Positions 1-6,131 of a DNA stretch of 7,220 nucleotides are shown here, in pieces. The stretch's first letter is position 1. The number at the start of each line of letters is the position of its first letter. The stretch lies in the NCBI GenBank assembly GCA_964457365.1, contig CAYWFP010000145.1, forward strand, positions 1 through 7,220, read 5' to 3'. The notes below the pieces were generated by a model. The model had not been told where the DNA came from. It worked only from the letters and a program-made list of their open reading frames with translations, and did not search any database. The translations under genes were made by a program, and so were the position numbers. The stretch comes from CAYWFP01 sp964457365 (GTDB lineage: Bacteria; Planctomycetota; SZUA-567).

Positions 1-341
1 GGCGCGACCAGGTCGACCATGCGCATCGCCTCCACCCCGCAGGCGCCGAGGTCGAAACGCTCCTCCGGATCGATGGCCACCAGATCCTTGAAGATGCCCC
101 GCGCGCGGTACTCCTCGGGCGAGAGGCCGCTGATCGACTCCACCCCCGTCAGCGCCAGGCCGCGCTTGGTCCGCTTGCCTTCGCCGACGACGAACCCCCC
201 GTCGACGAGGCCGTACTTCTGCATCACCTCCTTGGACACGAACGGATCGCTCTCGGACTTGCAGAAACTGCGGGCGGGATCGCGCAACGTCCCGCCGTTC
301 TTCTTCTGCGTCTTGAATACGCCTTGCACGGGCTCGGCCAA
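1..341 (-). CDS. rho: Transcription termination factor Rho, N-terminal part (runs off left edge)
   Basis: This is the first 113 codons of a Rho-like RNA-dependent helicase that stops transcription. What is visible is the N-terminal OB-fold RNA-binding region: GGTLRDPARSF (about residues 16-26) corresponds to the 'GFLRDP' strand, followed by DPFVSKEVMQKYGLVDGGFV (32-51). Then come FKDLVAIDPEERFDL (84-98) and MRMVDLVAP at the edge, the stretch that in Rho immediately precedes the 'IGKGQRGLIVAPPK' ATPase entry. The Walker motifs would lie outside the window. I chose the TTG start at 341 because a strong AGGAGG site lies 7 nt upstream. The frame stays open further upstream to a TAA near 445, and a GTG lies four codons downstream of the TTG. 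The short N-terminus, without the long extension many Rho proteins carry, resembles PVC-group forms. The gene is divergent from the topoisomerase operon. Family identity is fairly secure; the exact start is less so. Confidence 0.82.
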   Translation of the reverse strand, partial: MAEPVQGVFKTQKKNGGTLRDPARSFCKSESDPFVSKEVMQKYGLVDGGFVVGEGKRTKRGLALTGVESISGLSPEEYRARGIFKDLVAIDPEERFDLGACGVEAMRMVDLVA

Positions 342-348
342 CGCCTGG

Positions 349-354
349 CCTCCT
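349..354 (-). promoter_or_regulatory. Shine-Dalgarno site of the rho-like gene
   Basis: On the minus strand this reads AGGAGG, seven bases before the TTG codon at 341-339. It is the main reason to place the start at the rare TTG rather than at the GTG at 329 or further upstream in the open frame. Confidence 0.7.
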
Positions 355-441
355 CGGGTCCTGCCTGATTCGCGCTTCGATTTGTGCAACAGCGGCCGCG
401 TCCGCTTCCCGCGCGCCGGATTCGGTTGGGATACGTGTTCA

Positions 442-471
442 AGTTAAACGTAAGCGGAGGGGACAAATCAA
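442..471 (-). promoter_or_regulatory. Possible weak promoter for the rho-like gene
   Basis: On the minus strand TTGATT (471-466) is followed after 18 bases by TTAACT (447-442). The match to sigma70 consensus is moderate at -35 and poor at -10. It lies about 100 bases upstream of the chosen TTG start, in the divergent region that also holds the topoisomerase promoter. It is offered only as the best candidate seen. Confidence 0.25.
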
Positions 472-513
472 GGAAAAAGAGAACCCGCGGAATACCGCCG
501 CCCCGCCGGAGCG

Positions 514-542
514 TTGACATCGCCGCCGCGCAGCCGTACAGT
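514..542 (+). promoter_or_regulatory. Sigma70-type promoter of the topoisomerase VI operon
   Basis: A perfect TTGACA -35 box (514-519) is separated by exactly 17 bases from TACAGT (537-542), which matches four of six positions of the -10 consensus. A transcript would begin near 549 and leave a leader of only about 26 bases before the top6B start at 575. This is the best promoter match in the left half of the window and suggests housekeeping-type transcription of the operon. Confidence 0.7.
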
Positions 543-574
543 TATGGCTCAACATCGTTCGGATAACGCGGCCT

Positions 575-2347
575 ATGACAAAGAAAAAACGCACGAAAAC
601 GCAGAACGACAGCGGCCAGGGATCGCTCTTCGGCGCGACGGAAACGCCGAAGAAGAGCCCACGCAAGCGGAAGAAGACGACCGCCGACGCCTCGCCCGGG
701 GAAGCGCCGGAGGAAAAAACCGCGCGGAAGAAACGCGCGGCCAACGCTCCGAAGCACGAGACCGCCGAGAGCATGGCCGCCCGCCAGCGCGACATCTCCG
801 TCTCGGAGTTCTTCAGCAAGAACCGCCACCTTCTCGGCTTCGACAGCCCCCGCAAGGCGCTGCTCACCGCGATCAAGGAGGCGGTGGACAACTCGCTCGA
901 CGCCTGCGAGGAGGCCGGGATCCTGCCGGACCTGCTGGTCGAGATCGTCGACAAGGGCGAGAACCGCTACGTGATCGCCGTCCAGGACAACGGCCCGGGC
1001 ATCGTCCGCAAGCAGGTGCCGAACATCTTCGGCAAGCTCCTCTACGGCTCGAAGTTCCACCGGCTGAAGATGAGCCGCGGCCAGCAGGGCATCGGCATCT
1101 CCGCGGCCGGGATGTACGGCATGCTCACCACCGGCAGGCCCGTGCGCATCGTCTCGCGCCCCGGCGCGCGCCGCCCGGCGCACCACTTCGAGATCATCAT
1201 CGACACGAAGAAGAACAAGCCCGAGATCGTCCGCGACGAGGAGATCGACTGGGAATCGAAACACGGCACCCGCGTGGAGATCGAGCTCGAGGGCCGCTAC
1301 GCGGGCGGGCGCCAGTCGGTGGACGAGTACCTGCGGCAGACCGCCATCGCCAACCCGCACGTCCAGGTCGTCTACCGCCGCCCCAACGGCGAGGAGATCG
1401 TCTACGAGCGATCGTCGAAGGTGCTCCCGCCGGAGACGAAGGAGATCAAGCCGCACCCGCACGGCATCGAACTCGGGCTGATGCAGGCGATGCTCAAGAG
1501 CACCAAGGCGCGGAACCTCGCAGGCTTCCTGCAGACGGAGTTCTCGCGCGTCTCCGCGAAGGTCGCCGAGGAGATCTGCGCCAACGCCGAACTGCGCCCC
1601 GCGTCCAGCCCGGCGCGCATCGGCCGCGGCGACGTCGAGCACCTCATGAAGGGTATCAACGCGACGAAGATCATGAACCCGCCCACCGGTTGCGTCGCGC
1701 CCATCGGCGAAGAGCAGCTTCTGGCCGGCTTGCGGTCGGTCGTCCCGGCGCAGTTCTACACCTCCACGACGCGGCCGCCGGCGGTCTATCGCGGCAACCC
1801 GTTCATTATCGAAGCGGCGCTGGCGTGGGGCGGCAAGCGCGAATCGGAACAGAGCGAGGACGGAGGGAGCGACGAAAAGTCGGCCGGCGTCTACGACAGC
1901 CCCGCGCGCCTCTTGCGCTTCGCCAACCGCGTGCCGCTCTTGTACCAGCAGGGCGCGTGCTGCGCCTTCGGCTCGACCGCCGAGGTCAACTGGCGCGCGT
2001 ATGCCCTGCAGCAGCCGCGCGGCGCGCTGCCGGTGGGGCCGCTGACCGTCGTCGTCCACATGGCCAGCGTCTGGGTGCCGTTCACCAGCGAGTCGAAGGA
2101 AGCGATCGCGAGCTACCCCGAGATCGAGGAGCAGATGATGCGCGCGCTGCAGGAATGCGGCCGCAAGCTGAAGCTCTTTCTCTCGCGCCGCCGCCGCGAG
2201 GCCGACGCCGAGCGCAAGCGCAGCTATATCGAGACGTATATCCCGCACATCGGCATCGGCCTGCGGGACCTGATCGGCCTGAACGAGAAGCAGGAAGCGC
2301 AGATCGTCACGACGCTGACGGGGCTGCTGGAGCGGGCGAAGGAGTAA
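575..2347 (+). CDS. top6B: DNA topoisomerase VI subunit B (GHKL ATPase subunit)
   Basis: This 590-residue protein is the ATP-operated gate of topoisomerase VI, which with subunit A passes one DNA duplex through another to relax and decatenate DNA. The GHKL ATPase core starts near residue 72 (SVSEFFSKNRHLLGFDSP). The N box is KEAVDNSLDACEEAG (101-115; E102 and N106 are the expected catalytic and magnesium-binding residues). Next come DNGPG (138-142) and the ATP-lid region RGQQGIGISAAGMYG (168-182). A helix-two-turns-helix segment covers about 305-340 (KARNLAGFL...). The transducer domain contains LLRFANRVPLLYQQGAC (446-462) and the switch-lysine motif SESKEAIA (505-512, K508). The first roughly 66 residues are an extra Lys/Arg-rich, probably disordered tail not needed for the core fold, and they make the protein longer than a typical archaeal subunit. 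A short acidic insert lies at about 421-440. No convincing ribosome site precedes the ATG at 575; the start fits the short leader from the 514-542 promoter, but an internal ATG at codon 67 would give a tail-less form. Identity is secure. Confidence 0.97.
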   Translation: MTKKKRTKTQNDSGQGSLFGATETPKKSPRKRKKTTADASPGEAPEEKTARKKRAANAPKHETAESMAARQRDISVSEFFSKNRHLLGFDSPRKALLTAIKEAVDNSLDACEEAGILPDLLVEIVDKGENRYVIAVQDNGPGIVRKQVPNIFGKLLYGSKFHRLKMSRGQQGIGISAAGMYGMLTTGRPVRIVSRPGARRPAHHFEIIIDTKKNKPEIVRDEEIDWESKHGTRVEIELEGRYAGGRQSVDEYLRQTAIANPHVQVVYRRPNGEEIVYERSSKVLPPETKEIKPHPHGIELGLMQAMLKSTKARNLAGFLQTEFSRVSAKVAEEICANAELRPASSPARIGRGDVEHLMKGINATKIMNPPTGCVAPIGEEQLLAGLRSVVPAQFYTSTTRPPAVYRGNPFIIEAALAWGGKRESEQSEDGGSDEKSAGVYDSPARLLRFANRVPLLYQQGACCAFGSTAEVNWRAYALQQPRGALPVGPLTVVVHMASVWVPFTSESKEAIASYPEIEEQMMRALQECGRKLKLFLSRRRREADAERKRSYIETYIPHIGIGLRDLIGLNEKQEAQIVTTLTGLLERAKE

Positions 2348-2355
2348 GCTTTTCC

Positions 2356-3555
2356 ATGGCCAGAACATCGAAGAAATCCGCCAAGAAGACCGCGCGCAAA
2401 ACCGCCAGCGCGAAGGACGCCGCGGCGAAGCTCGACCTGACCCGCAGCCCCGCCGCCAAGAGCCTCGTCGATATCGGCAAACACATGCACGCCGCGATCA
2501 AGGGCGGACGCCGGCCGTGGGTGAACGTCCCCGTCCGCTCGCTCAGCAACGTCTCCTTCAGCAAGCGCAAGGGCCACTTCGTCATCGGCGAGAAGAAAGT
2601 CAAGCGCACGCTCAGTTACCAGACGGTCAAGCCCTTCGCCCAGACGGTGCGCATGATGGCCTTCGCCAAGCAGCTCATCGCCACCGACGACTTCGCTTCC
2701 AAGCGCGAGGTGTATTACACCGCCAAAGGCTCTTCACGGCGCACCGACGGCGGCGCGGGCTGGGGGCCGGCCAGCTTCACCGACCAGTCCGAGTCCGACA
2801 CCATCATGGACGACGTCGAGGCGATGGCCGGAGTCAACCGCGAACAACTCGGCTTCATCCCGGCCGACCAGAACGGATCGGTCGCCGGGGAACTGGTCGT
2901 CATCGACACCGACCCGCGCACCGGCGACCCCATCGAGATCGACTGCACCGGTTTCGGCCGCGGGTCGTACTCGATCCCCTCGCGCGTCGAAGGGATCGGC
3001 TTCAAGACCAAGGCGAAGTTCGTCCTCGCCGTCGAGACCGCCGCGCTCTTCGAGCGCCTGAACGTGCACGCGTACTGGCGCGAGGCCAACTGCGTCGTCG
3101 TCGCCATGGGCGGCGTGCCCACGCGCGCCAACCGCCGCTTCGTGCGCCTGCTGTCCGATCAGTGCGATCTGCCGGTTTATGTCTTTACAGACGGCGATCC
3201 GTATGGATACTGTAATATCTATCGCACGATGAAGGTCGGCAGCGGCAACGCGGCCCAGGTCAACGAGTTCTTCTGCGTGCCGCGGGCGCGGCTGCTGGGC
3301 GTGACGCCGAAGGATATCGACACGTACGATCTGCCGACGCACAAGCTCGACGAGAAGGACATCAAGCGCGCGCGCGACGCGATCAAAAACGATCCGTTCA
3401 TCAACACGCACAAGCAATGGGTCGACGCGCTGCAGGCGATGATCAAGATGGGCGTGCGCGTGGAGCAGCAGGCGTTCGCGGCCCACGGCCTCAATTACGT
3501 CATGGAGCGTTACCTGCCCGAGAAGCTGAAGTCGCCGAAGACGATGCTGCCGTAG
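2356..3555 (+). CDS. top6A: DNA topoisomerase VI subunit A (Spo11-like DNA-cleaving subunit)
   Basis: This 399-residue protein is the subunit that cuts both DNA strands through covalent tyrosine links and works as an A2B2 complex with the upstream product. The winged-helix (5Y-CAP) domain contains KREVYYTAK (116-124), where Y121 aligns with the catalytic tyrosine of Top6A/Spo11. The Toprim domain follows with VLAVETAALFERL (223-235, E227) and FTDGDPYGY (277-285, D279 and D281), the acidic magnesium-binding residues. All catalytic elements are present and length is normal for the family. The first 25 residues carry nine Lys/Arg in a run rich in Lys, Ala, Ser and Thr, an extra basic tail. The gene starts 8 bases after the top6B stop, and an AAGGAG sequence overlaps the end of top6B, a somewhat long 11 bases before the ATG. 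Translational coupling with top6B is likely. The last 56 bases overlap the antisense sigma-VWA reading frame. Identity is secure. Confidence 0.97.
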   Translation: MARTSKKSAKKTARKTASAKDAAAKLDLTRSPAAKSLVDIGKHMHAAIKGGRRPWVNVPVRSLSNVSFSKRKGHFVIGEKKVKRTLSYQTVKPFAQTVRMMAFAKQLIATDDFASKREVYYTAKGSSRRTDGGAGWGPASFTDQSESDTIMDDVEAMAGVNREQLGFIPADQNGSVAGELVVIDTDPRTGDPIEIDCTGFGRGSYSIPSRVEGIGFKTKAKFVLAVETAALFERLNVHAYWREANCVVVAMGGVPTRANRRFVRLLSDQCDLPVYVFTDGDPYGYCNIYRTMKVGSGNAAQVNEFFCVPRARLLGVTPKDIDTYDLPTHKLDEKDIKRARDAIKNDPFINTHKQWVDALQAMIKMGVRVEQQAFAAHGLNYVMERYLPEKLKSPKTMLP

Positions 3556-5014
3556 ATCGTCCCGGCGCCTGCGGAAAAACAGGGGGTGTTTTCGACACGG
3601 GGAGCCGCAGGGGGGGTGAGGTCGGCGGGACGGGGTCCCGCCGGCCGTTTTCTTTCATGCCGACATCTGCCGTTTCTAGCGCTCGCGGTCGTACCGGTAC
3701 GATCCCCGGCTCAAAAGCTGCGCCCGTTCGATAAGCCGGATCAACTCCAGCCACCGCTGCGCCGCGCGGGCGTGCCGGGACGACTTCGTAGAGCGCGGTC
3801 ACCGCGTGCCCGGCGCCGATCTCGCCCGCGTCGACGCGGTCGTCGGCGAAGTCCCGGTCGCGGAGCGTGCGGTTCTCGTAGCCGACGAGGCGGTAGGCGA
3901 GCACCTTGCGCGGGTTGAACTCGATCTGCGCCTTGACGTCCTTGGCGCTGGTGACCAGCGTCCCGGCCAGCTCGTCCACGAGCACCTTCTTCGCCTCGGC
4001 CAGCGTGTCGATGTAGGCGGCGTTGCCGTTGCCCTTGTTCGAGAGCAGTTCCATGGTGTCGTCCTTGTAGTTGCCCATGCCGAAGCCCAGGACGCTGAGG
4101 AAGACGCCGCTTCGGGCCTCGGTCTCGATCAGGCTCTGCAGGCCGTCGTGGCTGGTGGTGCCGACGTTGAAGTCGCCGTCGGTGCAGAGGATGACGCGGT
4201 TGACGCCTTCCTCCATGAAGCAGCTCCGCGCCAGGCGATAGGCGTCGCGGATGCCGTCGGCGCCGTTGGTGGAGCCACCCGCGTGCAGGTTGTCGACCGC
4301 CGCGCGCAGTGTCCGCTTGTCCGCGCCGGAGGCGGCGTTCAGGACCACCTGCGAGGCGCCGGCGTAGGTGACGATGCCGACGCGGTCGCGGGGCCCGAGC
4401 TGGTCGATCAGCAGGCGCATGCTCGCCTGCACCCACGGCAGCTTGTTCGCGTCGCTCATCGAGCCCGAGACGTCCAGGAGGAAGACCAGGTTCGCCGCCG
4501 GCCGCTCCGCGCGGTGGATCACCTTGCCCTTGAGGCCCACGTGCAGCAGGTAGCCGACGTGGTCGACGCTGACCTGCAGCACCTCGGCGATCTGGCGGTA
4601 GCTCATCTCCTCCTGGAACTTCAGCCGCACCGCCTCGCGCTGCTTCTGCGGCAGCGCCTTCAACGCCTGCAGCAGGCGGCCGGCCTCCTCTTTCCGTTCG
4701 GTCAGGGCGAGGGGGCAGGCGCCTTCCACTTGCGCCACCGCCTCCATCGCGTCGCCGCTGACGATCATCCGCTTCTCCTTCCGGATCCTGTCCAGCACGC
4801 GCGAGCGGACCACCTTGTACAACCACCCCTTCAGCCGTCCGTTCAGCGCCGCCGGATCCTCGGCCATGAGCCGCAGGAACGTCTCCTGCACCGCGTCGCG
4901 CGCCAGCTCCACGTCGCCACAGAGCCCGGCGGCGTAGCGGCAAAGCCTTGCCTCGTATGAGGTTACGGCCTGCCTCACCCACGCCTCGCGCGTTGTCGAC
5001 TCCGTTTCGCGCAC
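3500..5014 (-). CDS. Fused ECF-type sigma factor / YfbK-like von Willebrand A domain protein
   Basis: The open frame encodes 504 residues. Residues about 15-80 are a sigma70 region 2 (ARDAVQETFLRL at 38-49; GWLYKVVRSRVLDRIRKEKR at 63-82). Residues about 110-158 are a region 4 helix-turn-helix (LPQKQREAVRLKF, MSYRQIAEVLQVS). The chain then runs without a linker into GLKGKVIHRAERPAANLVFL and a VWA domain. Its metal-site residues are DVSGS (181-185), T249 in GGSTNG and D279 in TDGD; it ends in the YfbK-typical AKDVKAQIEFNPRKVLAYR and EIGAGHAVTALYE (398-410). The expected anti-sigma-like or membrane N-terminal part of YfbK-type proteins is absent, and so is the C-terminal DUF3520-like domain. After about residue 413 the frame seems to have shifted, and the last roughly 90 residues look non-coding, running through a terminator and 56 bases into top6A. 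The start is GTG at 5014, with GGGAG six bases upstream. A role in regulated gene expression with metal-dependent adhesion-type binding is inferred. The product may be a relic or a new fusion. Confidence 0.8.
   Translation of the reverse strand: MRETESTTREAWVRQAVTSYEARLCRYAAGLCGDVELARDAVQETFLRLMAEDPAALNGRLKGWLYKVVRSRVLDRIRKEKRMIVSGDAMEAVAQVEGACPLALTERKEEAGRLLQALKALPQKQREAVRLKFQEEMSYRQIAEVLQVSVDHVGYLLHVGLKGKVIHRAERPAANLVFLLDVSGSMSDANKLPWVQASMRLLIDQLGPRDRVGIVTYAGASQVVLNAASGADKRTLRAAVDNLHAGGSTNGADGIRDAYRLARSCFMEEGVNRVILCTDGDFNVGTTSHDGLQSLIETEARSGVFLSVLGFGMGNYKDDTMELLSNKGNGNAAYIDTLAEAKKVLVDELAGTLVTSAKDVKAQIEFNPRKVLAYRLVGYENRTLRDRDFADDRVDAGEIGAGHAVTALYEVVPARPRGAAVAGVDPAYRTGAAFEPGIVPVRPRALETADVGMKENGRRDPVPPTSPPLRLPVSKTPPVFPQAPGRSTAASSSATSASRAGNAP
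3620..3655 (+). terminator. Intrinsic terminator of the topoisomerase VI operon
   Basis: A 12-pair stem (3620-3631 with 3635-3646; one G-T pair, otherwise perfect) closes on a three-base GGG loop. It is followed directly by a T-rich tract, GTTTTCTTT (3647-3655). This is a classic Rho-independent terminator about 65 bases after the top6A stop. The minus strand has no T-tract after the hairpin, so it serves mainly the plus strand. Confidence 0.85.
3676..3774 (-). pseudogene. Out-of-frame remnant of the VWA protein's C-terminus
   Basis: Shifting by +1 at about position 3774 gives 32 codons ending at TAG (3678-3676). They encode a helical-looking segment, ARAAQRWLELIRLIERAQLL, then SRGSYRYDRER. 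It resembles the end of DUF3520 domains of YfbK-like proteins, where a 'GYRxEFxxLVxxA' helix closes the chain. Its third codon positions are G or C in 28 of 32 codons, like genes of this window, whereas the frame that continues the VWA domain has only 16 of 33 over the same bases. I infer that this was the true C-terminus before an internal deletion with frameshift removed most of DUF3520. The family assignment of so short a piece is tentative; the codon-composition contrast is direct. Confidence 0.5.
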
Positions 5015-5065
5015 CGCGTTCTCCCGTACGGGTCCGCCGCCACCTAGGTTTGCCGGCGGATTACT

Positions 5066-5091
5066 GTAGAAACGCCGTACGCCCGGATTTC
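5066..5091 (-). promoter_or_regulatory. Possible ECF-like promoter of the sigma-VWA gene
   Basis: On the minus strand GAAAT (5091-5087) and TCTAC (5070-5066), the latter inside GCGTTTCTACAG, are separated by 16 bases. They lie 50-80 bases before the GTG start and just downstream of an AT-rich patch (T-run at 5114-5107). The layout fits an ECF sigma promoter with an upstream AT element, and ECF genes are often autoregulated. The motif assignment is inference from one site only. Confidence 0.3.
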
Positions 5092-5106
5092 TTAGGAAGG
5101 TTTTGT

Positions 5107-5145
5107 AAAAAAAACGCGAAACCGTCCGCCGCGCCCGCCCGGCGG
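5107..5145 (-). terminator. Possible weak terminator after the transglutaminase gene
   Basis: Downstream of the transglutaminase stop the minus strand carries a 6-pair GC stem (5145-5140 with 5131-5126), or alternatively a short CGCG stem (5133-5130 with 5118-5115), which abuts a run of eight T (5114-5107). The stronger stem is 11 bases from the T-run and the nearer one is very short, so termination would be inefficient. The T-run may instead act as an upstream promoter element for the next gene. Confidence 0.35.
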
Positions 5146-5157
5146 TATCGCCGCGTG

Positions 5158-6087
5158 CTACAGCTTCGCCCGTTGCGGCAGGCCGTCCTGCCCCTGGGCC
5201 TCCAGCAGCACGAAGGTGCCGCCGTAGCTCGCCAGCGGCGCGCCCCACGAGCGGCAATACCAGAAGTTGTACCCCTTCAGCAGCGGGTCGGAGCGCTTGT
5301 TGGTGAGGTAGATATACTTGTTCTCCAGCCGGTCGAAACGCGCGCGGTCCATCTGCGCGTGCAGCGGATCCACCGGCACCCAGCCGCGGCCGGGCAGATG
5401 GATCTCGGCCCAGTTGTGCTTGGGGGTGCTGCGCCAGCGGGTGATGAAGCCCTCGGCCACGCGGGCGGGAATCTTGCGCGCGCGGCAGAGCGCGACGAAG
5501 AGGTCGCAGTAATCCGTGCAGTCGCCCTGGCCGCGTTGCAAGGTCGCGAGCGCGCCGACGCTCTTGGGGTTGTACCCGCCGTAGGCGAGCTTCTCCAGCA
5601 CCAGCGCGTGCAGGTGGCGCGCCACCTCCAGCGGCGTCTTCCCCTCCGCCTCGGCGGCGAGTTCGCGGATCTGCGGCGCCTCGGACTCGATCCAGCGTTC
5701 GTCCGCGAGATACGCCGGCGCGGCGGGCGGGGGCGGCGCGTCCGTCTTCTGCGTCTGCAGGTCGCACCGCAGCAGGACCATCGCCACCGTCACCGTGATC
5801 TTGACGTCGCCTTCGGGATCCTCGACCACCCACTCGCCGTAGCGGTCGCCCCCGGCGGTGACGATGCGCGTGGGCTTGAGCGAATACGTGATCGACTTCA
5901 CCTCCTGCCGCCCCGCGTAGCCGGCGGGCAGGCGCGCGCGCAGCAGAACCTTGCTCGTCTTCGGCCCCGGCTTGAGCCGGAATTCCAGGCGAAAGGTCAC
6001 CGCCCGTTCCGGCGTCGTCTCGCCGCTGCAGGCGACTCCGCAAACGCATGCCAGGGCGACCGTTAGCGAAAATATGCGATTTTTCAT
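5158..6087 (-). CDS. Exported transglutaminase-like (papain-fold) protein, probable lipoprotein
   Basis: This 309-residue protein has a transglutaminase-core fold, a Cys-His-Asp hydrolase or transferase. The triad is visible as GQGDCTDYC (C190), PKHNWAEIH (H224) and GWVPVDP (D240), in the order and spacing of the bacterial transglut_core family. The N-terminus is a signal sequence: KNR, a hydrophobic stretch (residues 5-19) and GVAC at 17-20. C20 could be a lipidation site although the lipobox lacks the usual leucine at -3. The protein would therefore act outside the cytoplasmic membrane. Residues about 28-115 form a beta-rich N-terminal domain without a name I recognise; a Pro/Ala linker (117-124) separates it from the catalytic part. 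Substrate is unknown: such proteins are thought to be proteases, amidases or cross-linkers. The ATG start is supported by the signal peptide and by the promoter 45 bases upstream; the ribosome site is weak. All catalytic residues are intact. Confidence 0.88.
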   Translation of the reverse strand: MKNRIFSLTVALACVCGVACSGETTPERAVTFRLEFRLKPGPKTSKVLLRARLPAGYAGRQEVKSITYSLKPTRIVTAGGDRYGEWVVEDPEGDVKITVTVAMVLLRCDLQTQKTDAPPPPAAPAYLADERWIESEAPQIRELAAEAEGKTPLEVARHLHALVLEKLAYGGYNPKSVGALATLQRGQGDCTDYCDLFVALCRARKIPARVAEGFITRWRSTPKHNWAEIHLPGRGWVPVDPLHAQMDRARFDRLENKYIYLTNKRSDPLLKGYNFWYCRSWGAPLASYGGTFVLLEAQGQDGLPQRAKL

Positions 6088-6131
6088 GCCGCCGGCTTTC
6101 GTTCCCGGGATCTGGTGCCCGATACGTATTT

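Larger units (their letters stand above)
342..574. other. Divergent intergenic region between the rho-like gene and top6B
   Basis: The 233 bases hold the ribosome site of the rho-like gene, a weak candidate promoter for it, and the strong plus-strand promoter at 514-542. I saw no long inverted repeat, riboswitch-like structure or small gene with its own ribosome site. Confidence 0.6.

Noticed and set aside
19..447. Plus-strand open frame at the left edge.
   Set aside because: It is antisense to the rho-like gene, whose minus-strand translation matches the Rho RNA-binding region; the plus frame has no ribosome site or domain.
542..2368. Long minus-strand open frame opposite top6B.
   Set aside because: Antisense frames stay open in GC-rich coding DNA. 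The translation is Leu/Arg/Ala/Asp-rich with no recognisable domain, while the plus strand has unmistakable Top6B motifs.
514..3555. One continuous plus-strand frame of about 1013 codons spanning both topoisomerase genes.
   Set aside because: Its first 600 codons are an Arg/Pro/Ala-rich shadow of top6B in another frame; only the part from 2356 on is a real protein (Top6A).
3576..3592. AAAACA / TGTTTT inverted repeat around five G, just after top6A.
   Set aside because: Only six weak pairs and no T-tract at the right distance; the 12-pair hairpin at 3620-3655 is the credible terminator.
3806..4960. Plus-strand open frame opposite the sigma-VWA gene.
   Set aside because: The translation is Val/Ala/Asp/His-rich shadow sequence; the minus strand carries clear sigma and VWA motifs.
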